64,000 nucleotides of DNA from an uncultured Tateyamaria sp. GTDB lineage: Bacteria > Pseudomonadota > Alphaproteobacteria > Rhodobacterales > Rhodobacteraceae. The position numbers and the translations under genes are program-made. Shown here in pieces: positions 51,739 to 61,287 of this stretch (within the stretch, counting starts at the first letter, position 1; the number at the start of each line of letters is the position of its first letter). A model generated the notes under the pieces. The model had not been told where the DNA came from. It searched no databases and worked only from the letters and a program-made list of their open reading frames with translations. The stretch is taken from assembly GCF_947497045.1 (NCBI RefSeq), contig NZ_CANMEU010000006.1, forward strand, positions 62,001 to 126,000, given 5' to 3'.

Positions 51739-53676
51739 ATGGCACTGTCGCGGCGCACAGGGCAACGGTTTCAGGCCTCGATCTGGCCGGGCTTTGTGGA
51801 TGCGATGACGGGCCTGTTGCTGGTGCTGATGTTTGTGCTGACCATTTTCATGGTGGTGCAATTTGTCTTGCGTGAGACGATCACCGGGCAGGAAACCGAA
51901 CTGGACCAGCTTGCCGGTGAGGTTGCGGCTCTGGCCGATGCCTTGGGGCTGGAGGAGCGGCGGTCAAACCAGTTGGACGCGCGTCTGTCGGCGCTGAATG
52001 CCACGTTGGCCGAATCCGAGGCGCAGGTGGACTCCCAAGCGGCGCTGATCCGCGATTTGACGGCAGAGCGCGATGCGCAGGCAACGGCACTGACCGAAGC
52101 CCAAACGCGGATTACCAGCTTTGAGGCACGGGTGGCCGCCCTGATCGCCGAACGTGACGGGGCCCAGAACACGATTGCGGGGTTGCAAGAGGCCCAAACC
52201 CGATTGCTGTCCGAGCAAGAGGCGTTGAATCTCGCGCTGGCGCAGGCCCGCACCGAAGTGGACGCACAAGCCGAAACCGCCCGGCTGGCAGCTGCACGTA
52301 CCGAGGCGTTGCAGGCGTTGATCGCGGACTTGCGTGCGCGCAATGCGGACACGGCTGAACAGGCGGCAGGGCTACAGGCGGATCTCGAGGCCGCGCAGAC
52401 ATCGTTGAGTGATGAGGAAGCCGCCCGACTGGCCGAGGCGGCGGCGGCGCAAGCCTTGCGTGAGCGATTGGAGCAGGCCGATGCTGAATTGACGGCCATG
52501 ACCCTCGCCCTTGAGGCGCAACGACAGGAGGCTGAGGATACCCTCACGCTTTTGGCCGCTGCGCGGGCCGCCGAGCAGGACCTTGATGCGCAACTCGCCG
52601 CGGCCCTGTTGGCCACACAAAACGCATCGCAGGACCGGTCAGAAACCCAAGCCCGCGTGGTAGAGCTGGAGGCGCAGCTGGCCGCAGCCCTGACCGAGTT
52701 GGAGGGGACGCAAAGCGAAAACAGTGACTTGGCCTCGGACCGTGCGGCGTTGCGTGATCAACTGGCGGCCGCCTTGGCCGCACAACTGGCCGCCGAGCAG
52801 GATGCGCAAACACTGGACGCCGATGGAGCTGAGGCACGGGCGGCTTTGGTGGATGCACTCGCCCAAAAAGCTGTCGCAGAACGGGCGTTGCAGGAACAGG
52901 CCGATCAGTCTCAGGCCCGGGCGGATTTGCTGGCGGCCGCACGCGAAGCCCTCAGCGTCGAAGAGGCGGCCACGCTTGCGGCTCAACGCCAGACCGAACT
53001 GCTTAACCAGCAAGTGGCCGCTTTGCGCGCACAATTGGGCCAGTTGCAGGCATTGTTGGACGATGCGGTCGCGCGGGATGCGGCACAGGACGTGCAGTTG
53101 CAATCGCTTGGATCTGAGCTCAACACGGCGCTGGCACGTGTGGCTGCCGAAGAACGGCGGCGGCGCGAGTTGGAAGAGGCCGAGCGCAAGCGGCTTGAGG
53201 CGGAGGCTCAGGATCTTGAGCGTTATCGCTCGGAGTTTTTCGGGCAATTGCGCGATGTGCTGGGCGCACAAGAGGGCGTGCAGGTCGTGGGCGACCGGTT
53301 CGTGTTTTCGTCCGAAGTGCTGTTTCCGCCGGGCGGGGCCGATCTGTCCGCGCTCGGTCAGGGCGAGATTGCCAAGATCGCGGGTATTCTGCGGAACATC
53401 GCAGACGATATCCCCCCCGAAATCGACTGGGTCATTCAGGTTGATGGGCACACCGACAACGTGCCCCTGTCGGGGGCAGGGGCCTTTGCGGACAACTGGG
53501 AGCTGAGCCAGGCACGCGCCCTGTCCGTGGTGAAATACATGGTGAACTTCCTTGGCATCCCACCGACCCGCGTGTCTGCCAACGGGTTTGGCCAGTATCA
53601 GCCGCTTAACCCTGCCGACACACCCGAAGCGCGCGCGCAAAACCGACGGATCGAGCTGAAATTCACAGGTAAATAG
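51739..53676 (+). CDS. OmpA/MotB-type peptidoglycan-binding protein with very long coiled coil
   Basis: 645 residues. One membrane helix (about 14-37) is followed by an Ala/Glu/Gln/Leu-rich coiled coil of about 460 residues. The C-terminal OmpA domain (about 515-645) shows FSSEVLFPPGGADL, QVDGHTDNVPL, NWELSQARA and RAQNRRIELKF. The coiled coil could span the periplasm, roughly 60-70 nm if a single helix. Partner of the preceding channel protein. The gene converges on the M23 peptidase gene with only 3 bp between stops. Confidence 0.9.
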   Translation: MALSRRTGQRFQASIWPGFVDAMTGLLLVLMFVLTIFMVVQFVLRETITGQETELDQLAGEVAALADALGLEERRSNQLDARLSALNATLAESEAQVDSQAALIRDLTAERDAQATALTEAQTRITSFEARVAALIAERDGAQNTIAGLQEAQTRLLSEQEALNLALAQARTEVDAQAETARLAAARTEALQALIADLRARNADTAEQAAGLQADLEAAQTSLSDEEAARLAEAAAAQALRERLEQADAELTAMTLALEAQRQEAEDTLTLLAAARAAEQDLDAQLAAALLATQNASQDRSETQARVVELEAQLAAALTELEGTQSENSDLASDRAALRDQLAAALAAQLAAEQDAQTLDADGAEARAALVDALAQKAVAERALQEQADQSQARADLLAAAREALSVEEAATLAAQRQTELLNQQVAALRAQLGQLQALLDDAVARDAAQDVQLQSLGSELNTALARVAAEERRRRELEEAERKRLEAEAQDLERYRSEFFGQLRDVLGAQEGVQVVGDRFVFSSEVLFPPGGADLSALGQGEIAKIAGILRNIADDIPPEIDWVIQVDGHTDNVPLSGAGAFADNWELSQARALSVVKYMVNFLGIPPTRVSANGFGQYQPLNPADTPEARAQNRRIELKFTGK

Positions 53677-53679
53677 CGT

Positions 53680-54648
53680 CTAGCGAATCTCGACCACATT
53701 GCGCTGAGTGCCGATAATCTCGGCTCTGCGGATCAGAGTGGCCGTGCCCTCATAGATACCCACAGGCCAATGCGCATCGCGTCGCCGCTTGCCGATGGCG
53801 CGAAACAGTTGGGCCTGGGTACGGTCCAGATCGACGGCACGGTCGATGACCTCTCCGTCAGGTCCGGTGATGCGCAGATGCAGGGTATCGCCTGCGCGCG
53901 CGCCAAAGATATAGCCGAAAACAACCAGTGCCGGTGCGTCTGCGGGCAGTTCGGCCCTGTGCGCCTGTCCGGCCTTGATGGTGTCGTATTCGGGCACCGC
54001 ATCCGCGAACCCGGTGGCGATCACACCGCCCGGTTGGTAGGCGATGGGGGTTTGCCACAGTGTTTCGGCGCTTGGCACCGCGCAGGTTGATGTGCCGGTC
54101 GGGTCGAATGGGTCGATAACCGCATCATCCTTGCGCACCGTGATATGGACATGTGGAAACTGGGTGCGTCCCGACAGGCCCACCTGGCCCAGGACGTCGC
54201 CCGATGTGACCTTGTCACCACTGCGTACCTGCACAGAGCCGCGTTTGAAGTGGCAGTACTGCGTTGACCACCCATCGGCGTGATCAATGACCAGCCCGTT
54301 GCCGCAATCGCGCCCGGCAAGGGCGGCGCGGTTTTCTGACGTCACAAGCTGATCTGCCATCCCGTCGCGAATGGCACGCACGGTGCCGGACGCGGCGGCG
54401 ACTACATCGACACCCTGTTCCATCTGTGCGCGGGATCTAAGCGCGAAATCAGTGCCTTTGTGGCCATCATAGCTGAGGCTTTGGCAGCGAAAATCGCGCG
54501 CCCCATCAGTGGGGTCGCGGTCAACATATTGCTGGACAAAGCAGTCCGTGCCCAGATTGCAATCAATCGGGGGCACCAAAAGAAAATCCCTCGCCGCAAG
54601 GGGACCTGCGGCAAGGGAAAACATCAGCGCGGCAAGGGCCGCCCGCAT
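53680..54648 (-). CDS. M23-family (LytM) peptidase, exported
   Basis: 322 residues with a signal peptide (about 1-19). Zinc ligands follow the M23 plan: HKGTDFAL (His-x3-Asp, about 63-70), DHADGWSTQYCHF and HVHITV (His-x-His, about 165). All are present, so it should cut peptidoglycan cross-links. The C-terminal third is a beta-rich extension with no known role. Its ATG overlaps the clpA stop (TGATG), so it is co-transcribed with clpA. Confidence 0.9.
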   Translation of the reverse strand: MRAALAALMFSLAAGPLAARDFLLVPPIDCNLGTDCFVQQYVDRDPTDGARDFRCQSLSYDGHKGTDFALRSRAQMEQGVDVVAAASGTVRAIRDGMADQLVTSENRAALAGRDCGNGLVIDHADGWSTQYCHFKRGSVQVRSGDKVTSGDVLGQVGLSGRTQFPHVHITVRKDDAVIDPFDPTGTSTCAVPSAETLWQTPIAYQPGGVIATGFADAVPEYDTIKAGQAHRAELPADAPALVVFGYIFGARAGDTLHLRITGPDGEVIDRAVDLDRTQAQLFRAIGKRRRDAHWPVGIYEGTATLIRRAEIIGTQRNVVEIR

Positions 54649-56969
54649 CAGTCGGCGGTCAGCAGCGGTGGCTTGTTGCCGGACAGGCGCGGTTTGTCCG
54701 GCCCTTCCAGCTTCAGGTCAAGCGCGCCGTTCTTGACGCCGACCTTGACCACGCCACCTTTCATCAACTTGCCAAACAGCAACTCTTCGGCCAGTGGCTT
54801 TTTGATGTATTCCTGGATCACACGGCCAAGTGGACGCGCGCCCATTTTGTCATCATAGCCCTTGTCGGCCAGCCATTCCGCCGCGGGTTTGGTCAACTCG
54901 ATGGTGACGTTGCGATCCATCAGTTGTGCCTCAAGTTGCAGCACGAACTTCTCGACCACAGACAGGATCGTATCCTTGCCAAGGGGGGCAAAGCTGATCA
55001 CCGCGTCCAGACGGTTGCGGAATTCGGGCGTGAACGTCCGCTCAATCGCGGCGGTATCTTCGCCGGTGCGCCGGTCGCGACCGAACCCGATCGCGGCCTT
55101 GGCCTGTTCAGCAGCCCCCGCGTTCGAGGTCATTATCAGGATCACATTGCGGAAATCGACCGTGCGACCATTGTGGTCGGTCAGCTTCCCGTGATCCATC
55201 ACCTGCAACAGGATATTGTAGACATCGGGGTGCGCCTTTTCCATCTCGTCCAGCAACAGCACACAATGCGGGTGTTGATCGACACCGTCCGTCAACATGC
55301 CACCCTGATCGAACCCGACATAGCCTGGAGGGGCCCCGATCAGGCGTGAAACAGCGTGTTTTTCCATGTACTCGGACATGTCAAAGCGCAACATCTCGAC
55401 CCCGAGCGTGTCAGCCAATTGCTTTGCAACCTCGGTTTTGCCCACACCTGTTGGCCCTGCGAAAAGGTAGTTGCCGATGGGCTTTTCAGGTTCGCGCAGA
55501 CCCGCACGCGCCAGTTTGATCGCCGAGGACAGCGCAGTGATGGCTTCGTCCTGCCCGAACACGACCCGTTTCAGGGACGCCTCAAGATCTTTCAGCGTCT
55601 CGGCATCGTCCTTGGAGACGTTCTTGGGCGGAATGCGCGCGATCTTGGCGACGACATTCTCGATTTCCTTGGTGCCGATGGTCTTGCGCCGTTTGGCCGC
55701 TGCAACCAGATGCTGGGCTGCGCCCGCCTCGTCGATGACATCGATGGCGCTGTCGGGCAGCTTGCGGTCGTTGATATAGCGGCTCGCCAGTTCGACAGAG
55801 GTCTTGATCGCGTCGGATGTGTATTTGACGCCGTGGTGATCCTCAAAATAGGGTTTGAGGCCCTTGAGGATCTTGGTGGCATCATCCACCGACGGCTCAT
55901 TCACGTCGATCTTCTGGAACCGACGCGACAATGCGCGATCCTTTTCAAAGTGCTGGCGGAATTCCTTGTAGGTGGTCGAGCCCATGGTGCGCAGCTTGCC
56001 ACCCTGCAAAGCAGGTTTGAGCAGGTTGGAGGCATCCATGGCACCGCCGGATGTCGCGCCAGCCCCGATCACGGTGTGGATTTCGTCGATGAACAGCACC
56101 GCGTCCTTGTGATCCTCAAGTTCGGTCACGACGGCCTTGAGCCGCTCTTCGAAATCACCGCGATAACGGGTCCCGGCCAGCAATGCGCCCATATCGAGCG
56201 AATAGATGGTCGTGCCCGAGAGCACTTCGGGGGTTTCGCCGGCCACGATCTTGCGCGCGAGCCCCTCGGCGATGGCGGTTTTGCCCACACCGGGGTCGCC
56301 CACCAGCAGCGGGTTGTTCTTGCGGCGACGGCAGAGCACCTGAATACACCGCTCCACCTCGGAATCGCGTCCGATAAGCGGGTCGATATCGCCCTCGCGG
56401 GACTTTTCATTCAGATCCACGCAGTATTTCGCGAGTGCGCTTTCTTTTTTCTCACCTTCGGTGACGCCTTGCGGCTCATCCTCGACTTCGGGCGCACCGG
56501 ACACAGGCCGCGCCTCGCCAAAGGCGGGGTCCTTGGCAACACCGTGTGCGATGAAATTCACCGCGTCATAGCGCGTCATGTCCTGTTCTTGCAGGAAGTA
56601 GGCCGCGTTGCTTTCGCGTTCGGCGAAGATGGCGACCAGCACATTGGCGCCGGTCACTTCGGTGCGGCCCGAGGACTGCACGTGAATGGCGGCGCGCTGG
56701 ATCACGCGCTGGAACGCGGCCGTCGGAACCGCCTCTGATCCATCAATGTCGGTGACCAGATTGGACAGGTCATCGTCCACAAATTCGTTGAGCGCGCCGC
56801 GCAATTCGTCAATGTCGACCGAACAGGCCTGCATGACGCGGCGGGCGTCGGGTTCATCCACCAGGGAGAGCAGCAAATGCTCGAGAGTTGCAAATTCGTG
56901 CCGGCGTTCGTTGGCCAGCGCAAGCGCCTGATGGATCGCTTTTTCCAGTGTCGTCGAGAATGAAGGCAC
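54648..56969 (-). CDS. clpA: ATP-dependent Clp protease ATP-binding subunit ClpA
   Basis: An unfoldase that feeds substrates to ClpP. 773 residues: N-domain that binds adaptor ClpS (1-145), first AAA module with Walker [10 protein letters not shown] and Walker [10 protein letters not shown], second with GPTGVGKTE and [11 protein letters not shown]. The ClpP-docking loop is IGFGRD in the second module. Start GTG 56969 with AAGGAG upstream. clpS is not adjacent. The 195 bp upstream, towards gloB, hold no supported gene. Confidence 0.97.
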   Translation of the reverse strand: MPSFSTTLEKAIHQALALANERRHEFATLEHLLLSLVDEPDARRVMQACSVDIDELRGALNEFVDDDLSNLVTDIDGSEAVPTAAFQRVIQRAAIHVQSSGRTEVTGANVLVAIFAERESNAAYFLQEQDMTRYDAVNFIAHGVAKDPAFGEARPVSGAPEVEDEPQGVTEGEKKESALAKYCVDLNEKSREGDIDPLIGRDSEVERCIQVLCRRRKNNPLLVGDPGVGKTAIAEGLARKIVAGETPEVLSGTTIYSLDMGALLAGTRYRGDFEERLKAVVTELEDHKDAVLFIDEIHTVIGAGATSGGAMDASNLLKPALQGGKLRTMGSTTYKEFRQHFEKDRALSRRFQKIDVNEPSVDDATKILKGLKPYFEDHHGVKYTSDAIKTSVELASRYINDRKLPDSAIDVIDEAGAAQHLVAAAKRRKTIGTKEIENVVAKIARIPPKNVSKDDAETLKDLEASLKRVVFGQDEAITALSSAIKLARAGLREPEKPIGNYLFAGPTGVGKTEVAKQLADTLGVEMLRFDMSEYMEKHAVSRLIGAPPGYVGFDQGGMLTDGVDQHPHCVLLLDEMEKAHPDVYNILLQVMDHGKLTDHNGRTVDFRNVILIMTSNAGAAEQAKAAIGFGRDRRTGEDTAAIERTFTPEFRNRLDAVISFAPLGKDTILSVVEKFVLQLEAQLMDRNVTIELTKPAAEWLADKGYDDKMGARPLGRVIQEYIKKPLAEELLFGKLMKGGVVKVGVKNGALDLKLEGPDKPRLSGNKPPLLTAD

Positions 56970-57164
56970 GGCTCGTGCTCCTTTCGATCGGGGTCGGGTG
57001 GGGGCGCCAAGGAATGTCGAGGCCCCGTACCAACCATGGCCTCATGTGTTTAAGTTTGGTTGAACAACGCGCCGCTTCAAGGCTTTTCTTTGCACAAAAC
57101 CTCACAATCTGCGTCAGGGGTGTGTTTTCGGTGTAGATTTAGGCGTGTATGAGAACAATCCGTC

Positions 57165-57932
57165 TCAGAAATTGTCCTTTCTGGTGCGGATTTCCGTGAA
57201 CACGTCGGTGGCGTTTGCGCCGCTCATGCCCAAATGGGCCTGAATGGCGGGATCGTGAGCGCGCAGAAACGGGTTGGTTGCCAGTTCTTCGGACAGCAAA
57301 GAGGGGACAGTCGGGATACCGCTTGCGCGTTTTTCGGTCACATCCCGGACCCGCGATATAAGGTCGGAATTGTCCGGATCAATGGTCAGTGCGAATTTGG
57401 CATTGGCGGCGGTATATTCATGTCCGGAATAGACGACCGTGTCACCGGGCAGGGCGGCCAGCTTTTGCAGGCTTTCGTGCATTTGCGGCTTGGTCCCTTC
57501 AAACACCCGTCCGCATCCCAAAGCCATCAGGCTGTCCGCGGTGAACAGGGCCCGCGCACCGGGGAAGTGAAAGGCGACGTGATGGATCGTGTGTCCCGAC
57601 ACATCAATAACGGTGCCGGTTTCCGAGCCGATCTTGACCTCATCGCCCTCGGTCAGTGCGACATCCAGCTTGGGCAGGCGGTCGGCATCGGCAGCCGCCC
57701 CGATCACGCGGGCTGGGTGTTTGGCCAGCACGGCCTCCAGCCCGTCGACGTGATCCCAATGATGATGGGTGATCAGAATGTCGCTCAAGGTCCATCCCGT
57801 CTCGGCCAGCACATCAAGGATCGGGGCGGCCTCGGGCACATCCACCAGCGCTGTGGCCCCTGTTTCGGGGTCATGCGCCAGAAACGCATAATTGTCGGAC
57901 AGGCAGGGGATTGTGCGGATATCGAGGGGCAT
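57165..57932 (-). CDS. gloB: Hydroxyacylglutathione hydrolase (glyoxalase II)
   Basis: It hydrolyses S-lactoylglutathione to lactate and glutathione. 255 residues: the metal motif THHHWDHVDG (about 54-63), GHTIHHVAFHF, and YSGHEYTAANAKFAL. The C-terminal segment has the substrate-binding Lys/Arg residues (TRKDNF end). ATG 57932 is the family start. Divergent from the methyltransferase across 72 bp. Confidence 0.95.
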   Translation of the reverse strand: MPLDIRTIPCLSDNYAFLAHDPETGATALVDVPEAAPILDVLAETGWTLSDILITHHHWDHVDGLEAVLAKHPARVIGAAADADRLPKLDVALTEGDEVKIGSETGTVIDVSGHTIHHVAFHFPGARALFTADSLMALGCGRVFEGTKPQMHESLQKLAALPGDTVVYSGHEYTAANAKFALTIDPDNSDLISRVRDVTEKRASGIPTVPSLLSEELATNPFLRAHDPAIQAHLGMSGANATDVFTEIRTRKDNF

Positions 57933-58004
57933 GGCAATGGCGCTTTCTTGGGGTAGGGTTATATCAAAGGTGGCGTGTAGGGCCGCCAAGGGCAAGGGAT
58001 CACG

Positions 58005-58748
58005 ATGCATCTGGACGTGCAGGATTTGCGCAACTTCTACTACCGCAGCGCTTTGGGGCGGGCCGCGCAGGCTTCGATGCGGCGGCGCATGACCGAAATC
58101 TGGCCCGAAGCGGCGGGACAGACCGTGGCGGGCTTTGGCTTTGCCTTGCCGCTATTGCGCCCCTATCTGGCCGATGCGCGCAGGGTTATCGCGCTGATGC
58201 CGGGGCCGCAGGGCGTGATGCCTTGGCCTGCGGATGCGCCCAACGTCACCGTGCTGACAGAAGAAACCTTGTGGCCGATTGAGACGGGTCATGTGGACAA
58301 GCTGATCGTGCTGCACGGGCTGGAAACGTCCGAGCGGGCCTATGATCTGCTCGAAGAGGCGTGGCGGGTGCTGGGGCCGGGGGGCAAGGCGCTGTTCATC
58401 GTGCCCAACCGGGCCGGGCTGTGGTCGCGCCGGGATCGCACGCCCTTTGGCTATGGACGGCCCTATTCGGCCAGCCAGCTTGAGACGCAATTGCGCAAAC
58501 ACCAGTTCCTGCCGGAACGGCATCTGGGCGCGCTTTATCAATTCCCCTCGTCGCGCAGGGTCTGGATGAAGTCGGCACCCATGTTCGAAAAGGTTGGCCG
58601 CCTGATGCCGGGCATGTTCGCGGGAGGCGCGTTCATGGTTGAGGCGTCCAAGCTGGTCTATCCGCCCAAGGGCAAGGTGGTGCGGTCCAGGGCCAAGCGG
58701 CAAAAGGTGCCCCAGGGGGTGACGGCGCCGGTGGCTGGCCGGGTCTGA
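58005..58748 (+). CDS. Class I SAM-dependent methyltransferase
   Basis: 247 residues. The SAM fold is recognisable ([59 protein letters not shown]), but motif I is degenerate (GFGFALP instead of GxGxG). Very basic C-terminus. The target is unknown. In related genomes it commonly sits divergent from gloB, as here. Confidence 0.85.
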   Translation: MHLDVQDLRNFYYRSALGRAAQASMRRRMTEIWPEAAGQTVAGFGFALPLLRPYLADARRVIALMPGPQGVMPWPADAPNVTVLTEETLWPIETGHVDKLIVLHGLETSERAYDLLEEAWRVLGPGGKALFIVPNRAGLWSRRDRTPFGYGRPYSASQLETQLRKHQFLPERHLGALYQFPSSRRVWMKSAPMFEKVGRLMPGMFAGGAFMVEASKLVYPPKGKVVRSRAKRQKVPQGVTAPVAGRV

Positions 58749-58757
58749 TCCGTCGCA

Positions 58758-60293
58758 CTACGTGAGGATGATCTGATCTTCGGTGATATCTGACAGGCCA
58801 TTAATGCGAATGATGGCCATGCCCCTTTCGATATTGCTTGTCGGGGCAAAACTGACCCGCACATCCGTCACATTGTCACCCGGATTCTGCACGATATCGA
58901 TATTTGTGACGGCTCCGTCGCCGAAGGACCCGATCTGCAAGATGTCTTCGTCTGTGTCGAAATCGGCAATCTCAAGGTACACGTACTCGGGCGCACCAAA
59001 GCCACCCCGAACCAAGGCGCTTATGGTGTCTTCGCCTTCGCCACCCGTCACGGTGGCCGGGCCGTCTTCATCATCATAAAAACCCATGACGTTGATCATA
59101 TCGTCGCCTGCGCCACCAATGCCAGTCCCGCCTGGGTCCAACTGCAAGGTGTCATTGCCAAAACCGCCATCGCCCAAGGTGCCAGCGTTTGCGCCAATGA
59201 AGTCCGCGCCTTCACCACCAAAGGCTTCAGAGCCTTCGCCGCTGACAAACAAACGGTCATTACCGGCATCGCCGTAGAGCGTCGCCAGACCCGGCCCCCG
59301 TGCGTTCAGCCTGTCGTCTCCTTCGCCGCCGCGTGCCTCGCCGCCAAACATAGTGACCGAGTCGTCGCCCGCACCCGCATCTACCGTGGCGTTTGAGGTG
59401 CTGACATTGTCGTTTCCATCCCCGGCAACGATCACAACGCCGGGTTCGGTGCCGTCGATCCGTGAGAAACCCTGACCGCGTTCGGCAAACACCCCCTCGA
59501 AGGTGTCGTCCCCCACGCCGCCGGTCAGGGTCGTGTCGGCAAAGTCGGCGACAAGGGTGTCATTGCCTTCGCCACCATCAAGGGCCAGCCCGCTGGCACC
59601 GGCGGTCAACCAATCCGCGCCTGCGGTTCCGGTTGTGTCTTCGGTGACCACCTGCTCGGTCACGCCATTGCGGGTCACGATGTAGTCTTCGTTCAAGAAC
59701 CTGATCAGGTCATCCCCATCGGTATTGGCTTCCAGATAGTGGACGGCCACGTCTGCATTGGAGGAAATCTGGGGCAGTACGTCCCGCATGGTGCCTGGCT
59801 CGGGCAAGGGGCGGCCACTTTCGGGCAGATCAAGGTCAACGGTTCCCAACAATTCAAGGCCAAGCTGCGCTTCGAATTCGGCCAGTTCATAGTCCAGCGA
59901 ATTTCCGCCAAAGTCTTGCAGGCCAGGAATCGCGCCCTTGTTTTCAAAACCCTGATCGGACAGATTCGCCCCCTCCGGCACCAGATAAAACCGAGCCTCG
60001 TAGGTTTGGTAGACATTGGTAGGATTATCTTCGCTGTCGACGTAGATGATGCTGGCCAATGTGTCGGTCTCGTCGTCTCCCAGATCGAGACTGACCGCAC
60101 CCGTGGACGGATCGACATCAAACGCAGCGCCCACATCCGGCTCTTCGGGGGGCGGTGGGGGCAATGGGTCCTGGGGGAGGTCCGGTGTGTCGGGTTCGCC
60201 AGATGTTTCCGGCGCGGTGTTTCCGCCGCCATCCTCCAAAGCGCCAAGCAACATATTGCCGGTCAACAAAGCCAGCAAAGCAAAAGGTCCCAT
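58758..60293 (-). CDS. RTX-like calcium-binding repeat protein
   Basis: About 511 residues, very acidic. The N-terminus MGPFALLALLTGNMLLGALE is a short hydrophobic stretch followed by a Pro-rich linker (DLPQDPLPPPPPEEP). A beta-rich region (about 60-230) precedes degenerate GGxGxD-type repeats (DGGEGNDTL, GGVGDDTFEG, AGDGNDNV, RGGEGDDRL, GDAGNDRL, GGEGADFIG, GGAGDDMI), about 10 units. The C-terminus (LSDITEDQIILT) fits type I secretion substrates. No secretion genes are adjacent. The start at ATG 60293 is chosen because the frame upstream is not protein-like. Confidence 0.78.
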   Translation of the reverse strand: MGPFALLALLTGNMLLGALEDGGGNTAPETSGEPDTPDLPQDPLPPPPPEEPDVGAAFDVDPSTGAVSLDLGDDETDTLASIIYVDSEDNPTNVYQTYEARFYLVPEGANLSDQGFENKGAIPGLQDFGGNSLDYELAEFEAQLGLELLGTVDLDLPESGRPLPEPGTMRDVLPQISSNADVAVHYLEANTDGDDLIRFLNEDYIVTRNGVTEQVVTEDTTGTAGADWLTAGASGLALDGGEGNDTLVADFADTTLTGGVGDDTFEGVFAERGQGFSRIDGTEPGVVIVAGDGNDNVSTSNATVDAGAGDDSVTMFGGEARGGEGDDRLNARGPGLATLYGDAGNDRLFVSGEGSEAFGGEGADFIGANAGTLGDGGFGNDTLQLDPGGTGIGGAGDDMINVMGFYDDEDGPATVTGGEGEDTISALVRGGFGAPEYVYLEIADFDTDEDILQIGSFGDGAVTNIDIVQNPGDNVTDVRVSFAPTSNIERGMAIIRINGLSDITEDQIILT

Positions 60294-60726
60294 ACCGACC
60301 CCCCAGTCGAAATACGTCACTCGAATGCGAATGACGCTAGTTGGATTCAATGAGGTCGGCGCTTTGGCGCGGCCCTCGGACACAATCAGAAGTGCAGGCC
60401 AGAATTGTGTATTGGGGACGGAAGGGGGCCGGGTTTTGGACATCGACGCCATGTCCGATGACAGGAATCGCAGCCAAAGACGCACGTTTTGTGACCGAAA
60501 TCCTACAATTCCTGCGGGCCAATAGGTCGCAGTTTCGTTAACTATTTGAAAACGCTTAAAAACCGCTCCGACCCTTGTTCGCGAACATATGTTGCGGGGT
60601 TCGATACCCTCTGCTACATCCCCCCTGATTTCCACGCTTTGGCCCAAATCAAGGCGTTCCCACGTCCCCGACCTTTGACCGCCTTCGGGTGGTAGAATGC
60701 GGGGCCAAGACATCGAAAGGGTGGAC
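60294..60726. other. 433-bp non-coding region between the RTX gene and the atp operon
   Basis: No supported gene. It holds the divergent control regions of the RTX gene (minus) and atpH (plus). Visible elements are a 22-bp dyad at 60315-60336, a 12-bp palindrome TGTTCGCGAACA at 60576-60587, TAGAAT at 60693-60698 as a possible -10 for atpH with no clear -35, and GAAAGG at 60714 as the atpH ribosome-binding site. Local AT content is raised around 60530-60570. Confidence 0.7.
60315..60336. promoter_or_regulatory. 22-bp dyad upstream of the RTX gene
   Basis: CGTCACTCG-AATG-CGAATGACG: 8 of 9 positions pair. It begins 22 bp before the RTX start codon, a position that suits an operator. The binding protein is unknown. 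Confidence 0.45.
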
Positions 60727-61287
60727 GTGTCCGAACCAGCTTCGATCTCCACAGGCATCGCGTCGCGCTATGCCACTGCTGTCTACGCGCTTGCCAAAGA
60801 GGGTAAAGCCGTCAAGAAAATCGAAAGCGATATTGAGGTGCTGAGCGCGGCCATGGCCGACAGCGCAGACTTCAACGCGTTGATCCATTCGCCGGTGTAC
60901 AGCCGCTCTGAACAGGCTGCGGCCATTGCGGCTATCGCCAAAAAGGCGGGCATAAGTGACCTGATGGGCAACACGCTGGCCCTGATGGCTGAAAAGCGGC
61001 GCTTGTTTGTGGTGCCGCAACTCGTGCAGGCGCTGCGCAACATCATCGCCGAAGACAAGGGCGAGCTGACCGCAGACGTCACATCCGCCACCGCACTGAC
61101 CAAGGCGCAATCAGACAGCCTTGCCAAGACGCTCAAGGCCCGCATGGGCAAGAACGTCACCATAAATGCGTCCGTCGATGAAAGCCTCATCGGCGGTTTG
61201 ATCGTAAAAGTGGGCTCGAAGATGATCGACACGTCGATCCGCTCCAAGCTCTCTTCCCTCCAGAATGCAATGAAAGAGGTCGGATAA
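60727..61287 (+). CDS. atpH: F0F1 ATP synthase subunit delta
   Basis: The peripheral-stalk subunit joining F1 to the b subunits. 186 residues: SISTGIASRYATAVYALAKE at the start and the C-terminal VGSKMIDTSIRSKLSSLQNAM. GTG 60727 matches the family N-terminus (SEPASIS) and has GAAAGG at the right distance. It opens the F1 operon; the F0 genes lie elsewhere, as is usual in this group. It abuts atpA directly. Confidence 0.95.
   Translation: MSEPASISTGIASRYATAVYALAKEGKAVKKIESDIEVLSAAMADSADFNALIHSPVYSRSEQAAAIAAIAKKAGISDLMGNTLALMAEKRRLFVVPQLVQALRNIIAEDKGELTADVTSATALTKAQSDSLAKTLKARMGKNVTINASVDESLIGGLIVKVGSKMIDTSIRSKLSSLQNAMKEVG

Noticed and set aside
50525-56969. Zorya-type defence system (ZorA/ZorB)
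   Set aside because: The channel and OmpA pair fit the general plan, but ZorC, ZorD or ZorE equivalents are absent; clpA and the M23 peptidase are not Zorya genes.
60576-60587. Palindrome TGTTCGCGAACA as a LexA site
   Set aside because: The alphaproteobacterial LexA motif is GTTC-N7-GTTC; the required spacing and orientation are not met.
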